Shown: positions 27,401 to 35,995 of the stretch, in pieces
Layout of the letters: each line of letters starts with the position of its first letter
How positions within the stretch are numbered: the first letter of the stretch is position 1
Assembly (NCBI RefSeq): GCF_002237595.1
Contig: NZ_CP022529.1
Coordinates: 1,178,001-1,242,000, forward strand
Length of the DNA: 64,000 bases
Direction of reading: 5' to 3'
From: Labrenzia sp. VG12
GTDB taxonomy: Bacteria > Pseudomonadota > Alphaproteobacteria > Rhizobiales > Stappiaceae
Program-made: the position numbers and the translations under genes
Notes under the pieces: model-generated
The model's input: the letters and a program-made list of their open reading frames with translations, nothing else
Told to the model about the DNA's origin: nothing
Databases searched by the model: none

Positions 27401-30400
27401 TCGAATGATGCGCCATCTGCAACGGTGACGACACCGTTCTCATCGACGGCAAAGCGCGCATCGTCTACGGTGTAAGAGACGCTGTCGGTGACATCGGCGT
27501 CGGTGGCAGATGCAGTCACACCAACAGTCGTTCCAGCTGTCGCATCTTCGGCGATGGTGTTGTCGGAGGCATCCGTGTCGGTGACGGCAGAGACATCGCT
27601 CTCGTCAACATCGAAAACCGCAATCGTGAAGGTCTCGGTAGAGGTCGATCCATCGGTCGAGGTCGCAGTGACGGTGACGTCGATGGAACCCTCAGTCTCC
27701 GCATCAAAGCTTGCACCATCAGCGACAGTGACAACACCGTTCTCGTCGACCGCAAAGCGTGCGTCATCAACGGTGTAAGAGACGCTGTCAGTGACGTCGG
27801 CGTCCGTTGCGAATGCAGTCACACCAACCTGGGTGCCGGCCGTGGCATCTTCGGCGATGGTGTTGTCCGAGGCATCCGTGTCGGTGACGGCAGAGACATC
27901 ACTCTCGTCGACATCGGAAACCGCAATCGTGAAGGTCTCGGTCGAGGTCGAGCCATCGGTGGAGGTCGCAGTAACCGTAACGTCGATGGAACCCTCAGTC
28001 TCCGCATCAAAGCTTGCACCATCAGCGACAGTGACAACACCGTTCTCGTCGACCGCAAATCGGGCATCGTCAACGGTGTAGGAGACGCTGTCAGTGACGT
28101 CGGCATCCGTGGCAGATGCGGTCACACCAACAGTCGTGCCAGCCGTTGCGTCTTCAGCGATGGTGTTGTCGGAGGCATCGGTGTCGGTGACGGCAGAGAC
28201 ATCGCTCTCGTCGACATCGGAAACCGCAATCGTGAAGGTCTCTGTCGAGGTCGATCCATCGGTGGAGGTCGCAGTGACCGTGACGTCGATGGAGCCTTCG
28301 GTCTCGGCATCGAACGACGCACCATCAGCGACAGTGACGACACCGTTCTCGTCGACGGAGAAGCGTGCATCGTCGACCGTGTAGGAGACGCTGTCAGTGA
28401 CGTCTGCATCCGTGGCAGATGCGGTCACACCAACAGTCGTCCCAGCCGTAGCGTCTTCAGCGATGGTGTTGTCCGAGGCATCCGTGTCGGTGACGGCAGA
28501 GACATCGCTCTCGTCAACATCGGAAACCGCAATCGTGAAGGTCTCGGTAGAGGTCGATCCATCGGTCGAGGTCGCAGTGACGGTGACGTCGATGGAACCC
28601 TGAGTCTCCGCATCAAAGCTTGCACCATCAGCGACAGTGACAACACCGTTCTCGTCGACCGCAAAGCGTGCGTCATCAACGGTGTAAGAGACGCTGTCAG
28701 TGACGTCGGCGTCCGTTGCGAATGCAGTCACACCAACCTGGGTGCCGGCCGTGGCATCTTCGGCGATGGTGTTGTCCGAGGCATCCGTGTCGGTGACGGC
28801 AGAGACATCACTCTCGTCGACATCGGAAACCGCAATCGTGAAGGTCTCGGTCGAGGTCGAGCCATCGGTGGAGGTCGCAGTAACCGTAACGTCGATGGAA
28901 CCCTCAGTCTCCGCATCAAAGCTTGCACCATCAGCGACAGTGACAACACCGTTCTCGTCGACGGAGAAGCGTGCATCGTCGACCGTGTAGGAGACGCTGT
29001 CAGTGACGTCTGCATCCGTGGCAGATGCGGTCACACCAACAGTCGTCCCAGCCGTAGCGTCTTCAGCGATGGTGTTGTCCGAGGCATCCGTGTCGGTGAC
29101 GGCAGAGACATCGCTCTCGTCAACATCGGAAACCGCAATCGTGAAGGTCTCGGTAGAGGTCGATCCATCGGTCGAGGTCGCAGTGACGGTGACGTCGATG
29201 GAACCCTGAGTCTCCGCATCAAAGCTTGCACCATCAGCGACAGTGACAACACCGTTCTCGTCGACCGCAAATCGGGCATCATCAACGGTGTAGGAGACAC
29301 TGTCGGTGACGTCGGCATCGGTGGCAGAGGCAGTCACACCAACAGTCGTGCCAGCCGTTGCGTCTTCGGCAATGGTGTTGTCCGAGGCATCCGTGTCGGT
29401 GACGGCAGAGACATCGCTCTCGTCCACATCGGACACGGCGATGGTGAAGGTCTCGGTCGAGGTCGATCCGTCCGTGGAGGTCGCGGTGACCGTGACGTCG
29501 ATCGAGCCTTCTGTCTCCGCATCAAAGCTTGCACCATCAGCAACGGTGACGACGCCGTTCTCATCGACGGCAAAGCGTGCATCGTCAACGGTGTAGGAGA
29601 CACTGTCGGTGATGTCTGCGTCCGTTGCGAATGCAGTCACACCAACCTGTGTGCCGGCCGTGGCATCTTCGGCGATGGTGTTGTCCGAGGCATCCGTGTC
29701 GGTAACGGCGGAAACGTCGCTTTCGTCGACATCGGACACGGCGACGGTGAAGGTCTCAGTCGAGGTCGACCCATCGGTCGAGGTCGCAATAACCGTAACG
29801 TCGATGGAACCCTCAGTCTCCGCATCAAAGCTTGCACCATCAGCGACAGTGACAACACCGTTCTCGTCGACCGCAAATCGGGCATCGTCAACGGTGTAGG
29901 AGACGCTGTCAGTAACATCGGCATCCGTTGCGAATGCGGTCACTCCAACAGTCGTGCCAGCCGTTGCGTCTTCAGCGATGGTGTTGTCGGAGGCATCCGT
30001 GTCGGTGACGGCAGAGACATCGCTCTCGTCGACATCGGAAACGGCGATGGAGAAGGTCTCTGTCGAGGTAGAGCCATCGGTGGAGGTCGCAGTGACCGTG
30101 ACGTCGATGGAGCCTTCTGTCTCGGCATCAAAGCTTGCACCATCAGCAACGGTGACGACGCCGTTCTCATCGACGGAGAAGCGGGCATCATCAACGGTGT
30201 AGGAGACACTGTCGGTGATGTCTGCGTCCGTTGCGAATGCAGTCACACCAACCTGGGTGCCGGCCGTGGCATCTTCGGCGATGGTGTTGTCGGAGGCATC
30301 CGTATCGGTGACGGCAGAGACATCGCTCTCGTTGACATCGGAAACGGCGATGGTGAAGGTCTCGGTCGAGGTCGAGCCATCGGTCGAGGTCGCGGTGACC

Positions 30401-31821
30401 GTAACGTCGATGGAGCCTTCTGTCTCGGCATCAAACGACGCACCATCAGCGACAGTGACAACGCCGTTCTCGTCGACGGAGAAACGGGCATCGTCAACGG
30501 TGTAGGAGATACTGTCAGTAACGTCGGCATCGGAGGCGAGAGCAGTGATGCCGACCTGGGTACCGGCCGCGGCGTCTTCAGCAATTTCGTTGACAGCGGT
30601 GTCGCTGTCCGAAATGTCAGAGACCGCGTATTCGTTTTCATCTGAAATGTTCAGTGTGAAAGACTGTTCGGACGTCGAGCCATCAGTTGAGGTTGCCGTG
30701 ACGGTGAAAGTCACGGATCCTTCGGTTTCGGCATCAAATTCGGCATTTTCAGCAATGCTGACGATGCCGTCCTGGTCGATCACGAATCTCGGATCATCAA
30801 TGCTGTATGAAACCGTGTCCGAGACATCGAGATCGCTGGCCGATACCTCGATGCCGATGTCCTGACCTCCAGAGGCCCCTTCGGACAGCTGGTCAACACT
30901 GCTAACCGTGCTGATCGAACTGACGTCGTGCTCGTTGACGTCGCGGATCGTGATCGAAAAGGTTTCTGTTTGCGTTTGGCCGTCCGAGGCCGTCGCCAGA
31001 ACCACGATGTCATGAGTGCCAGCAGTTTCAGCGTCGAGCGCTCCGGCAACCGTGACAATTCCCGTCTCGGGATCGATCGAAAACAAGCCGTCTGAATCGT
31101 CGAGAAGGCTGTAGGTAACGGATGCCCCATCGGCAACGTCCGCAGAAGCGCGAATGCCGGTCGCTGCACCGACTGATGCGTCTTCGTTCACTGCATTGAG
31201 GGCCGCATCGACATCGGAGACAGCGGACAGGTCCGAGGCGATATCACCTGTTTCTACGGGCGCATCGGTGTCTGAACCGTTTGGCTCCGTCGAGGCGGCT
31301 GCACCATTTGTGCTGCTACCAGCTGAGCCGGCTTCAGTGCGGGAAGCAGTAAAATCCGGCTGCTCAGTCCCGTTCAGCAAGCCCTCTGCACTTGTCGAGG
31401 AACCGCCGGATGCCGGCGTGTCGTTGGCAGATGTCTCTTCGACAGGCAACGAACCCAGGCCATTGGCAGAATTTGCCAGCAATTCTTCATCTTCAGTGAC
31501 TTTTTCGCCACCGTCGGCAAATTCCGGGGCAAGGCTGTAATCGGCAGCACCATACAGGCCACCACCAGTGTCTTCCTCGTCGCCGAAGGTCTCTTCTTCT
31601 TCCTTGCTCCCCAGATGGAGGTTGGCGTTGACCTGTTCCATGGATTCGCCCATGTCCTGGTCAAGGTGGTAGTCGTGCGCCTTGTCGAGATGCTGGTCCC
31701 GATTGTCGAGCAAACCGGAATGAAGAACGCTCTCCGAGTTCAGAGTGGTTCTTGTCTCAGTCGTATTTCCGTCTGCCTGGTTGCCGTCTTTGTTTTTACG
31801 AGACTCAGTGTCGCTTGCCAT
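21427..31821 (-). CDS. Giant cadherin-repeat RTX adhesin, 3464 residues
   Basis: This is a probable secreted, calcium-binding surface adhesin exported by type I secretion. Residues 1-200 are acidic and Asn/Gln-rich with no signal peptide. Cadherin-like domains follow, dominated by about 20 nearly identical 101-residue units (key pieces SVSYTVDDARFSVDENGVVT, ASFDAETEGSIDVTV and STDGSTSTETF). The C-terminal 750 residues carry RTX nonapeptide blocks (GGDGDDRILYGEGADVVYGG, GGSGDDVIVGGTGNDNLSGG), VENFRFADGDV modules and a terminal segment with the usual uncleaved secretion signal character. It is strongly Asp/Thr/Ser-rich with very few Lys and no Cys that I can see. Ligand and surface anchoring are not apparent. 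ABC genes lie divergently upstream and the HlyD gene downstream. Confidence 0.93.
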   Translation of the reverse strand: MASDTESRKNKDGNQADGNTTETRTTLNSESVLHSGLLDNRDQHLDKAHDYHLDQDMGESMEQVNANLHLGSKEEEETFGDEEDTGGGLYGAADYSLAPEFADGGEKVTEDEELLANSANGLGSLPVEETSANDTPASGGSSTSAEGLLNGTEQPDFTASRTEAGSAGSSTNGAAASTEPNGSDTDAPVETGDIASDLSAVSDVDAALNAVNEDASVGAATGIRASADVADGASVTYSLLDDSDGLFSIDPETGIVTVAGALDAETAGTHDIVVLATASDGQTQTETFSITIRDVNEHDVSSISTVSSVDQLSEGASGGQDIGIEVSASDLDVSDTVSYSIDDPRFVIDQDGIVSIAENAEFDAETEGSVTFTVTATSTDGSTSEQSFTLNISDENEYAVSDISDSDTAVNEIAEDAAAGTQVGITALASDADVTDSISYTVDDARFSVDENGVVTVADGASFDAETEGSIDVTVTATSTDGSTSTETFTIAVSDVNESDVSAVTDTDASDNTIAEDATAGTQVGVTAFATDADITDSVSYTVDDARFSVDENGVVTVADGASFDAETEGSIDVTVTATSTDGSTSTETFSIAVSDVDESDVSAVTDTDASDNTIAEDATAGTTVGVTAFATDADVTDSVSYTVDDARFAVDENGVVTVADGASFDAETEGSIDVTVIATSTDGSTSTETFTVAVSDVDESDVSAVTDTDASDNTIAEDATAGTQVGVTAFATDADITDSVSYTVDDARFAVDENGVVTVADGASFDAETEGSIDVTVTATSTDGSTSTETFTIAVSDVDESDVSAVTDTDASDNTIAEDATAGTTVGVTASATDADVTDSVSYTVDDARFAVDENGVVTVADGASFDAETQGSIDVTVTATSTDGSTSTETFTIAVSDVDESDVSAVTDTDASDNTIAEDATAGTTVGVTASATDADVTDSVSYTVDDARFSVDENGVVTVADGASFDAETEGSIDVTVTATSTDGSTSTETFTIAVSDVDESDVSAVTDTDASDNTIAEDATAGTQVGVTAFATDADVTDSVSYTVDDARFAVDENGVVTVADGASFDAETQGSIDVTVTATSTDGSTSTETFTIAVSDVDESDVSAVTDTDASDNTIAEDATAGTTVGVTASATDADVTDSVSYTVDDARFSVDENGVVTVADGASFDAETEGSIDVTVTATSTDGSTSTETFTIAVSDVDESDVSAVTDTDASDNTIAEDATAGTTVGVTASATDADVTDSVSYTVDDARFAVDENGVVTVADGASFDAETEGSIDVTVTATSTDGSTSTETFTIAVSDVDESDVSAVTDTDASDNTIAEDATAGTQVGVTAFATDADVTDSVSYTVDDARFAVDENGVVTVADGASFDAETEGSIDVTVTATSTDGSTSTETFTIAVFDVDESDVSAVTDTDASDNTIAEDATAGTTVGVTASATDADVTDSVSYTVDDARFAVDENGVVTVADGASFDAETEGSIDVTVTATSTDGSTSTETFTIAVSDVDESDVSAVTDTDASDNTIAEDATAGTTVGVTASATDADVTDSVSYTVDDARFSVDENGVVTVADGASFDAETEGSIDVTITATSTDGSTSTETFTIAVSDVDESDVSAVTDTDASDNTIAENATAGTTVGVTASATDADVTDSVSYTVDDARFSVDENGVVTVADGASFDAETEGSIDVTVTATSTDGSTSTETFTIAVSDVDESDVSAVTDTDASDNTIAEDATVGTQVGVTAFATDADVTDSVSYTVDDARFSVDENGVVTVADGASFDAETEGSIDVTVTATSTDGSTSTETFTIAVSDVDESDVSAVTDTDASDNTIAEDATAGTQVGITALASDADVTDSVSYTVDDARFSVDENGVVTVADGASFDAETEGSIDVTVTATSTDGSTSTETFTIAVSDVDESDVSAVTDTDATDNTIAEDATAGTQVGITALASDADVTDSVSYTVDDARFSVDENGVVTVADGASFDAETEGSIDVTVTATSTDGSTSTETFTIAVSDVDESDVSAVTDTDASDNTIAEDATVGTQVGVTAFATDADVTDSVSYTVDDARFSVDENGVVTVADGASFDAETEGSIDVTVTATSTDGSTSTETFTIAVSDVDESDVSAVTDTDASDNTIAENATAGTTVGVTASATDADVTDSVSYTVDDARFAVDENGVVTVADGASFDAETEGSIDVTVTATSTDGSTSTETFTIAVSDVDESDVSAVTDTDASDNTIAEDATAGTTVGVTASATDADVTDSVSYTVDDARFAVDENGVVTVADGASFDAETEGSIDVTVTATSTDGSTSTETFTIAVSDVDESDVSAVTDTDASDNTIAENATAGTTVGVTASATDADVTDSVSYTVDDARFAVDENGVVTVADGASFDAETEGSIDVTVTATSTDGSTSTETFTIAVSDVDESDVSAVTDTDTTANTLSENAAEGDAVGITVSATDSDVTDSVTYTVSDSRFTIDENGEVTVAADAAFDYESEPTIYLTVTATSTDGSTSQETFEVSVADVAEAYQMEEGQTTFTDTGVAETTITGNDSADTITAHDDGSEIYSGAGDDTVYGGDGDDRILYGEGADVVYGGGGNDFIDDEVGSQPNTDANYLDGGAGNDTIYGGGGDDTLIGGEGNDMLAGENDDDTLDGGSGADALYGQSGNDTLEGGAGNDYLDGGSGTDTAVYSGNRDDYSITQNDDGSYTVVDLRDGSPEGTDTVYNVENFRFADGDVLVGDLIAEDIGAVSDADSSANSVAENAGSGSTVGVTAFAEDSNTSDTVSYTVDDSRFTVDGNGVVTVADGASFDYETETDVSITVTATSSDGSTSQETFTIDVADVAEDLQLSDGGTSFTDTGVSETSITGGDGDDTITAHDDGGNLIGGEGDDTLIGGTGNDTLTGGSGSDTLQGGDGDDVLNAGSGATAAIGGTSAVAATYSLIHLGNMADIDTDETNGASENAADLLGSYGDANSPLYGQTVSATANDTSGDGVLADNDFEGTAETFNIGGTDYALDSLQVYDATVTFTDGTTGTFSAVVIQLEGGDVYLAPEYMSNTDSELLSSKPIQGISLDTLTIDNAGMYANRLDTDYQVEGDTLEGGAGNDTLIGGEAADTLEGGSGNDSLDGGAGNDTAIYSGNWEDYDIVDNGDGTYTVTDTRSGAPDGVDTVTNVENFRFADGDVAVDNLIETPVGAVTDGDASANTILENAAAGTQVGITATASDADGDAVSYSLSDDRFSIDADGVVTIADHAFFDSQVESAIDLTVTATSSDGSESSETFSISVSSDYDYEFSGGTGSGSFSASDQSYSIDGVGGDDVIATGDFDDRIEGGSIDGNDNISGGGGRDLLFGQAGSDVISGGSGDDVIVGGTGNDNLSGGDGSDLFMHGLGDGSDVISGGAGVAWTDVIDLGGGPGVTSAGEYGTDWTVTITNGSIETTDTDGKVLELSQDADGYIDFADGSRVTFSDVEEIRW
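24450..30620 (-). repeat. About 20 tandem 303-bp repeats in the adhesin gene
   Basis: Units are exactly 303 bp (101 codons), with matching positions near 24761, 25064, 25367, 25670, 25973, 26276 and so on to 30518. Sequence differs mainly at a few switch positions, for example TTVGVTASATDADV, TQVGVTAFATDADV and TQVGITALASDADV, distributed as a mosaic. Outer units (near 24.45 and 30.6 kb) are more diverged than inner ones. Confidence 0.95.
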
Positions 31822-32008
31822 GCCGGTTCAACATCCGCACAATTTCCGATCATGCCACTTGACGCTACCGTGCTTAACAAAGCGGAAAATTCGCCATAGT
31901 TTCTGGAGCTTAGTTCTAATAAAATTCTGGATTTTCGCCGTAAGGTAAACGCTTTTTAAACCGGAACAGAACAGTTTGAACGAGTAGCTTCCTGATTCTG
32001 GCCACTAG

Positions 32009-33742
32009 ATGTTGAATTCGGTTTTTTCATCCTTCTTCCTGCCCCGTTTGCGGGTAAGGCATTCGCCGTCCGGCAAGTGGATCTCGTCCCCCGGATTGCC
32101 GCGTGATGTCGTTGTTGCCTCGGTTTTTGCAAACATCATGAGCCTGGCCATGCCGTTGGCGATTTTGCAGGTTTATGACCGGGTTCTGCCCAACGCGTCG
32201 ACCGATACGTTGTTGGTGCTGACGCTCGGGGTGTCCGGCGTTCTGATTGCCGACGCCTGCATCAAGATTGCGCGTGCCGCCGTGGTCGGCCGTCTCGGAG
32301 CCGGCTTCAATCATCAGGCCCATACGGAACTGTTCCGGCGTGTCCTGGATGCAGAGCCAGCACAATTTTCCAAGACGCCGGTTTCCGTCCAGGTGCATCA
32401 GCTTCGCTCCCTGCAGTCTATTGCTGACCATTATGGGGACCAGGGACGGCTTTTGGCGATCGATCTGCCGGCAGGCGGCATATTTCTGGCGGTTCTGATT
32501 TTCATCGCCGGACCTCTTGCTCTGGTGCCGGTCTGTCTTCTGGGCATCTTCATGCTGTTCGCCCTCAACCGCAACAGGGTGTTGCAGCAAGTCGTAGCCG
32601 ACCGGGCCGACCAGGACGACCGCAAGTCCGATTTCATCCTTGAAGTCCTGTCGGGCGCAAAAACCGTCAAGTCGCAGGCCATGGAAGCGTTGATCATGCG
32701 GCGGTTCGAGCGGCTGCAGCGGGCGACAGCGGAACTGAGCGCGCGCTACATGCGTTTGTCGGGCCAGGCAAGGGACGCATCTGCCCTGTTCGGGACGCTC
32801 ACCACTGTATTTGTGGTGTTGTTTGGCGCGCTGATGATGATCCACGGCAATTTCAGTGTCGGCGGTGTGGCGGCCAGCACGCTTCTGTCCGGCCAGTTTG
32901 TTCAGCCCTTCTTGCGGGCCATCAACCAGCTCACCGACATGCAGCGCCTGAAGCACGATTACAATCAGGTCGAGGACCTGTTCGAGTTGCAGGAAGTCGC
33001 TCCCCAGGAACCGTTGCCGGCGGAGCCTGATGGCTCCATCAGGCTCGAAAATGTCTCCGTCGAGGTAGGAGAGGGACGCCGCGCCATCCTGCACGGTATC
33101 AATCTCGACATCAGACCAGGTCAGTTTGTCGGTTTCAGAGGGGCGGATGGCAGCGGCAAGTCGACCCTGATGAAGATCCTGACCGGTGAACTGGCGCCAA
33201 CTACCGGTTCTGTTGCCATCGGCGGTCTGCGCTACGAGGGCGGATATCAGCAGGCACTGCGAAAGACCATTGCCTATGTCGACAACCAGTCCGCAATCTT
33301 CAACGGCACGATTTTGGAAAACATCACGATGTTTGGCGCGGTTTCGGACATTGCGCATGCTCGCATGGCCGCAAAGCTGATCGGACTGGAAAAAGAGATC
33401 CATCTGTTGCCGCGCGGATATGAAACGCAGTTGGGGTCGGATCTTGGCGGCAAGGTTCCGTCGGCGACCATGCAACGGATCTGCATTGCACGTGCCCTGG
33501 CAGGAGAGCCGAAGGTCCTGATCCTTGACGAGGCCAACGCGCAGCTCGATCAGCAGGCGGAGAAAGGCCTCATCGACGCGCTGGTGCGACTGAAAGGGTA
33601 TCTGACCGTTGTCATCATCAGTCACCGCCCATCGATGCTTGCCGTGGCCGATCATCAATATGAATTGAAAGATGGGCAGCTGCACGATCTGAACGATGGC
33701 GCCAGCTCCGCTGCGACACACAATGTGGGGCAGTCGGCGTGA
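32009..33742 (+). CDS. Type I secretion ABC transporter, first subunit
   Basis: This is a 577-residue exporter subunit with a six-helix transmembrane domain (residues about 35-310) and a nucleotide-binding domain. Walker A is GADGSGKST (near 379), Walker B with its catalytic Glu is VLILDEANAQLD (near 503), and the H-loop is IISHRPS (near 537). The ABC signature, normally LSGGQ, reads VPSAT before MQRICIARAL. There is no C39-like N-terminal domain. It overlaps the next ABC gene by 4 bp, so the two probably form a heterodimer. The start at 32009 has no strong ribosome-binding site. Confidence 0.85.
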   Translation: MLNSVFSSFFLPRLRVRHSPSGKWISSPGLPRDVVVASVFANIMSLAMPLAILQVYDRVLPNASTDTLLVLTLGVSGVLIADACIKIARAAVVGRLGAGFNHQAHTELFRRVLDAEPAQFSKTPVSVQVHQLRSLQSIADHYGDQGRLLAIDLPAGGIFLAVLIFIAGPLALVPVCLLGIFMLFALNRNRVLQQVVADRADQDDRKSDFILEVLSGAKTVKSQAMEALIMRRFERLQRATAELSARYMRLSGQARDASALFGTLTTVFVVLFGALMMIHGNFSVGGVAASTLLSGQFVQPFLRAINQLTDMQRLKHDYNQVEDLFELQEVAPQEPLPAEPDGSIRLENVSVEVGEGRRAILHGINLDIRPGQFVGFRGADGSGKSTLMKILTGELAPTTGSVAIGGLRYEGGYQQALRKTIAYVDNQSAIFNGTILENITMFGAVSDIAHARMAAKLIGLEKEIHLLPRGYETQLGSDLGGKVPSATMQRICIARALAGEPKVLILDEANAQLDQQAEKGLIDALVRLKGYLTVVIISHRPSMLAVADHQYELKDGQLHDLNDGASSAATHNVGQSA

Positions 33743-35955
33743 GTAGACCTCTTTTCAACCTCAAGGACGTACAGGTGGCCGAAAATGCCGTTCACCGGCA
33801 GTGGCAGGACCTGACGACAGAGCTTGATCCAGCGTCAGGTCCGCATCGCCAAATCGGCGGCGAACAGCAGGATCTGGCGCCTGCGGAACGATGTCTCGTT
33901 CCCCTGCTGCGAGAAATGCGCTGGCAAGGCAATGACCGGCTTCTGTTTGAGGCCATGCCGCATTTCGACCGCGTTGAAACCCTGCAGCAGCTGCGCACGG
34001 TTCTGACCAGGCTCAATGTCCGGACCGAGCTTTTTCGCGGCCGGCCGGCCGAGCTGAACCACGGCCAGTTTCCGTGTCTGCGCGTCACGAAGGACGACAT
34101 TCAGGTGCTGGTCGGCAGGACCGAAAGCGGCGATCTGCGTGCCTATTCCGGCGCATCGGATGAGGCGGTGATCCTGGCGCCGGGAAATATCTCGGCCAAT
34201 GAGATCTATCTTGCCTATGAAGACACCGAGGAACTCAGCCAGGTTGAGACCAGCCGCAGCTGGTTCTCGACAGTGACCAAGCGCTTCCGCACCAGCATCT
34301 ATTCGATATTGGCGCTTGGTTTTGTGCTGAACATTCTGGCGCTCGGGCCGCCTCTTTTCATCATGGCCATCTACGACAAGGCGATGGGCGCCAGTTCCAC
34401 CGAAGTCTTGCTGACCATGGCTGTGGGCATCGCCATCATTCTACTCTGTGAAGCCTTTTTGCGCCGGACCAAGACCTGGCTTCAGTCCTATCTCGGCGGG
34501 CGAATTGACGCGATTGTCGGCACCAAGACCTTCGAGCGGATCCTGCATTTGCCATATTCAATGCTGTCGGAAGCGCCGATCGGCACACAGGTGATGCGGC
34601 TGCGTTACTTCGATAGCGTCCGGGACATTTTCCAGAGTTCGCTGTTCAATGCCATTGTCGACATTCCCTTCACGCTGATCTTCATTCTCGCCATCTTTCT
34701 GATCGGTGGGCCGGTGGCCTTGCCGCCCCTTGCGCTCCTGGGCATCTACACCCTGATGGCGGTCTACGTCCTTCCGAAGGTGCAGCGGGAAGTGGCCGCC
34801 GTCGGCGAACAGAAATCGAAGCTCAACAGCTTCATGATCGAGACCTTCCGCAATCAGCGTGCGCTGCGCAACCTGTCGGTAGAGGACATCTGGCTCGACC
34901 GGTTTTCGCTTCTCTCGACGCAGTTCAACAAGCTCAACGTGCACGCCCGCAACATTACCCACGTCCTGCAGACAGTTTCACAGACCCTTATGACGATCTG
35001 CGGCGTGATGGTGCTTGGCATTGGCGCCATGCAGGTGATGAACGGCGACATGAGTCTCGGCGCCCTGATCGCGACAATGGCACTCAGCTGGCGCGTTCTG
35101 AACCCGATGAACCAGGCATTCCTGAGCATCACCCAGCTTGCCCAGAGCCGGACGGTGATCGATCAGATCAACAATCTGATGCAGGTTCCCCTGGAACGAG
35201 AACCCGGACACCTGCCAAAGATTGCCCGTGATATCCGCGGGGACCTGAAGATGTCGTCCCTGGTCCTGCGTTATCCGGGAGCGACAGAGGCCTCGCTGAA
35301 GGGGCTGGACCTGACGGTAAAACAAGGTGAAATCCTGGCAATCACCGGGCCGAGCGGTTCCGGTAAGACAGCCCTGTTCCAGTCGATCATTGGTTTGTTT
35401 CAGCCTCAGGTGGGTTCAATCCTGTTTGACGGTCTCGACGTGCGTCAGCTGGATGCTGCCGAGTGGCGTGCAGCAATCGGTTTTGCGCCGGACGATCTCG
35501 ATTTCTTTTATGGAACGGTCAAGCAGAACTTGCTGATGGCTGACCCGGGCGCAACGGATGCCCGGCTGGCAGAGGTCACCGACCAGCTTGGACTGCTTGC
35601 CTACCTGGAAGACAATTTCGAGGGGCTCGAGACCCGTCTCAATGGTGAATTGCTGAAGCAGATCCCGGACAACATGAAACAACGCATCGTTCTGGCACGG
35701 GCGCTTGTGAAGTCAGTCCCGCTTTACCTCTTCGACAATCCGGGCACGCATCTGGATTTCGAAGGGGACAAGAAATTCATGGCGATGATCGAGGAGCTGA
35801 AAGGCAAGGCCACGATCATCATCAACACACAGCGCCCGAGCCATATGAAACTGGCGGATCGGGTGGTTGTGCTGAAGTCCGGCCAGATTGCCATGATGGG
35901 ACCGCCGGACCAGGTGGTGCCAGCGCTGATGGGACAGCCGGCGAAGGCGGGATAG
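33739..35955 (+). CDS. Type I secretion ABC transporter, second subunit with degenerate ATPase motifs
   Basis: This 738-residue subunit has an N-terminal domain of about 180 residues, in the place of the C39-like substrate-docking domain and without a catalytic Cys-His pair that I can see. A transmembrane domain (about 190-470) and a nucleotide-binding domain follow. Walker A GPSGSGKTA is intact (near 536). The signature reads IPDNM instead of LSGGQ (near 641), Walker B reads LYLFDNPGTHLD with Asn in place of the catalytic Glu (near 661), and the H-loop His is Gln in INTQRPS (near 695). It probably binds ATP without turning it over normally. The start overlaps the stop of its partner (GTGA). 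Confidence 0.87.
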   Translation: MSRPLFNLKDVQVAENAVHRQWQDLTTELDPASGPHRQIGGEQQDLAPAERCLVPLLREMRWQGNDRLLFEAMPHFDRVETLQQLRTVLTRLNVRTELFRGRPAELNHGQFPCLRVTKDDIQVLVGRTESGDLRAYSGASDEAVILAPGNISANEIYLAYEDTEELSQVETSRSWFSTVTKRFRTSIYSILALGFVLNILALGPPLFIMAIYDKAMGASSTEVLLTMAVGIAIILLCEAFLRRTKTWLQSYLGGRIDAIVGTKTFERILHLPYSMLSEAPIGTQVMRLRYFDSVRDIFQSSLFNAIVDIPFTLIFILAIFLIGGPVALPPLALLGIYTLMAVYVLPKVQREVAAVGEQKSKLNSFMIETFRNQRALRNLSVEDIWLDRFSLLSTQFNKLNVHARNITHVLQTVSQTLMTICGVMVLGIGAMQVMNGDMSLGALIATMALSWRVLNPMNQAFLSITQLAQSRTVIDQINNLMQVPLEREPGHLPKIARDIRGDLKMSSLVLRYPGATEASLKGLDLTVKQGEILAITGPSGSGKTALFQSIIGLFQPQVGSILFDGLDVRQLDAAEWRAAIGFAPDDLDFFYGTVKQNLLMADPGATDARLAEVTDQLGLLAYLEDNFEGLETRLNGELLKQIPDNMKQRIVLARALVKSVPLYLFDNPGTHLDFEGDKKFMAMIEELKGKATIIINTQRPSHMKLADRVVVLKSGQIAMMGPPDQVVPALMGQPAKAG

Positions 35956-35960
35956 TTATG

Positions 35961-35984
35961 ACCCGGCATTATTTGCGCCGGGCT
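35961..35984. terminator. Short hairpin between convergent genes
   Basis: CCCGGC and GCCGGG (35962-35967 and 35977-35982) form a 6-bp stem between the ABC stop and the Imm1-like stop. Flanking T runs are weak, so terminator function is tentative. Confidence 0.35.
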
Positions 35985-35995
35985 GATTATAGCCT

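Noticed and set aside
24416..30505. A ladder of about 96-codon plus-strand frames, each starting MTSAS
   Set aside because: They are antisense shadows of the 303-bp adhesin repeats: same period, no ribosome-binding sites, and their similarity follows from the repeat DNA.
24450..30620. Regular repeats that could suggest a CRISPR array
   Set aside because: Units are 303 bp with no spacers and encode in-frame protein domains.
32027..33721. A 564-codon minus-strand frame
   Set aside because: It is antisense to the ABC gene, whose Walker A, Walker B and H-loop motifs are clear; the antisense product has no recognisable domain.
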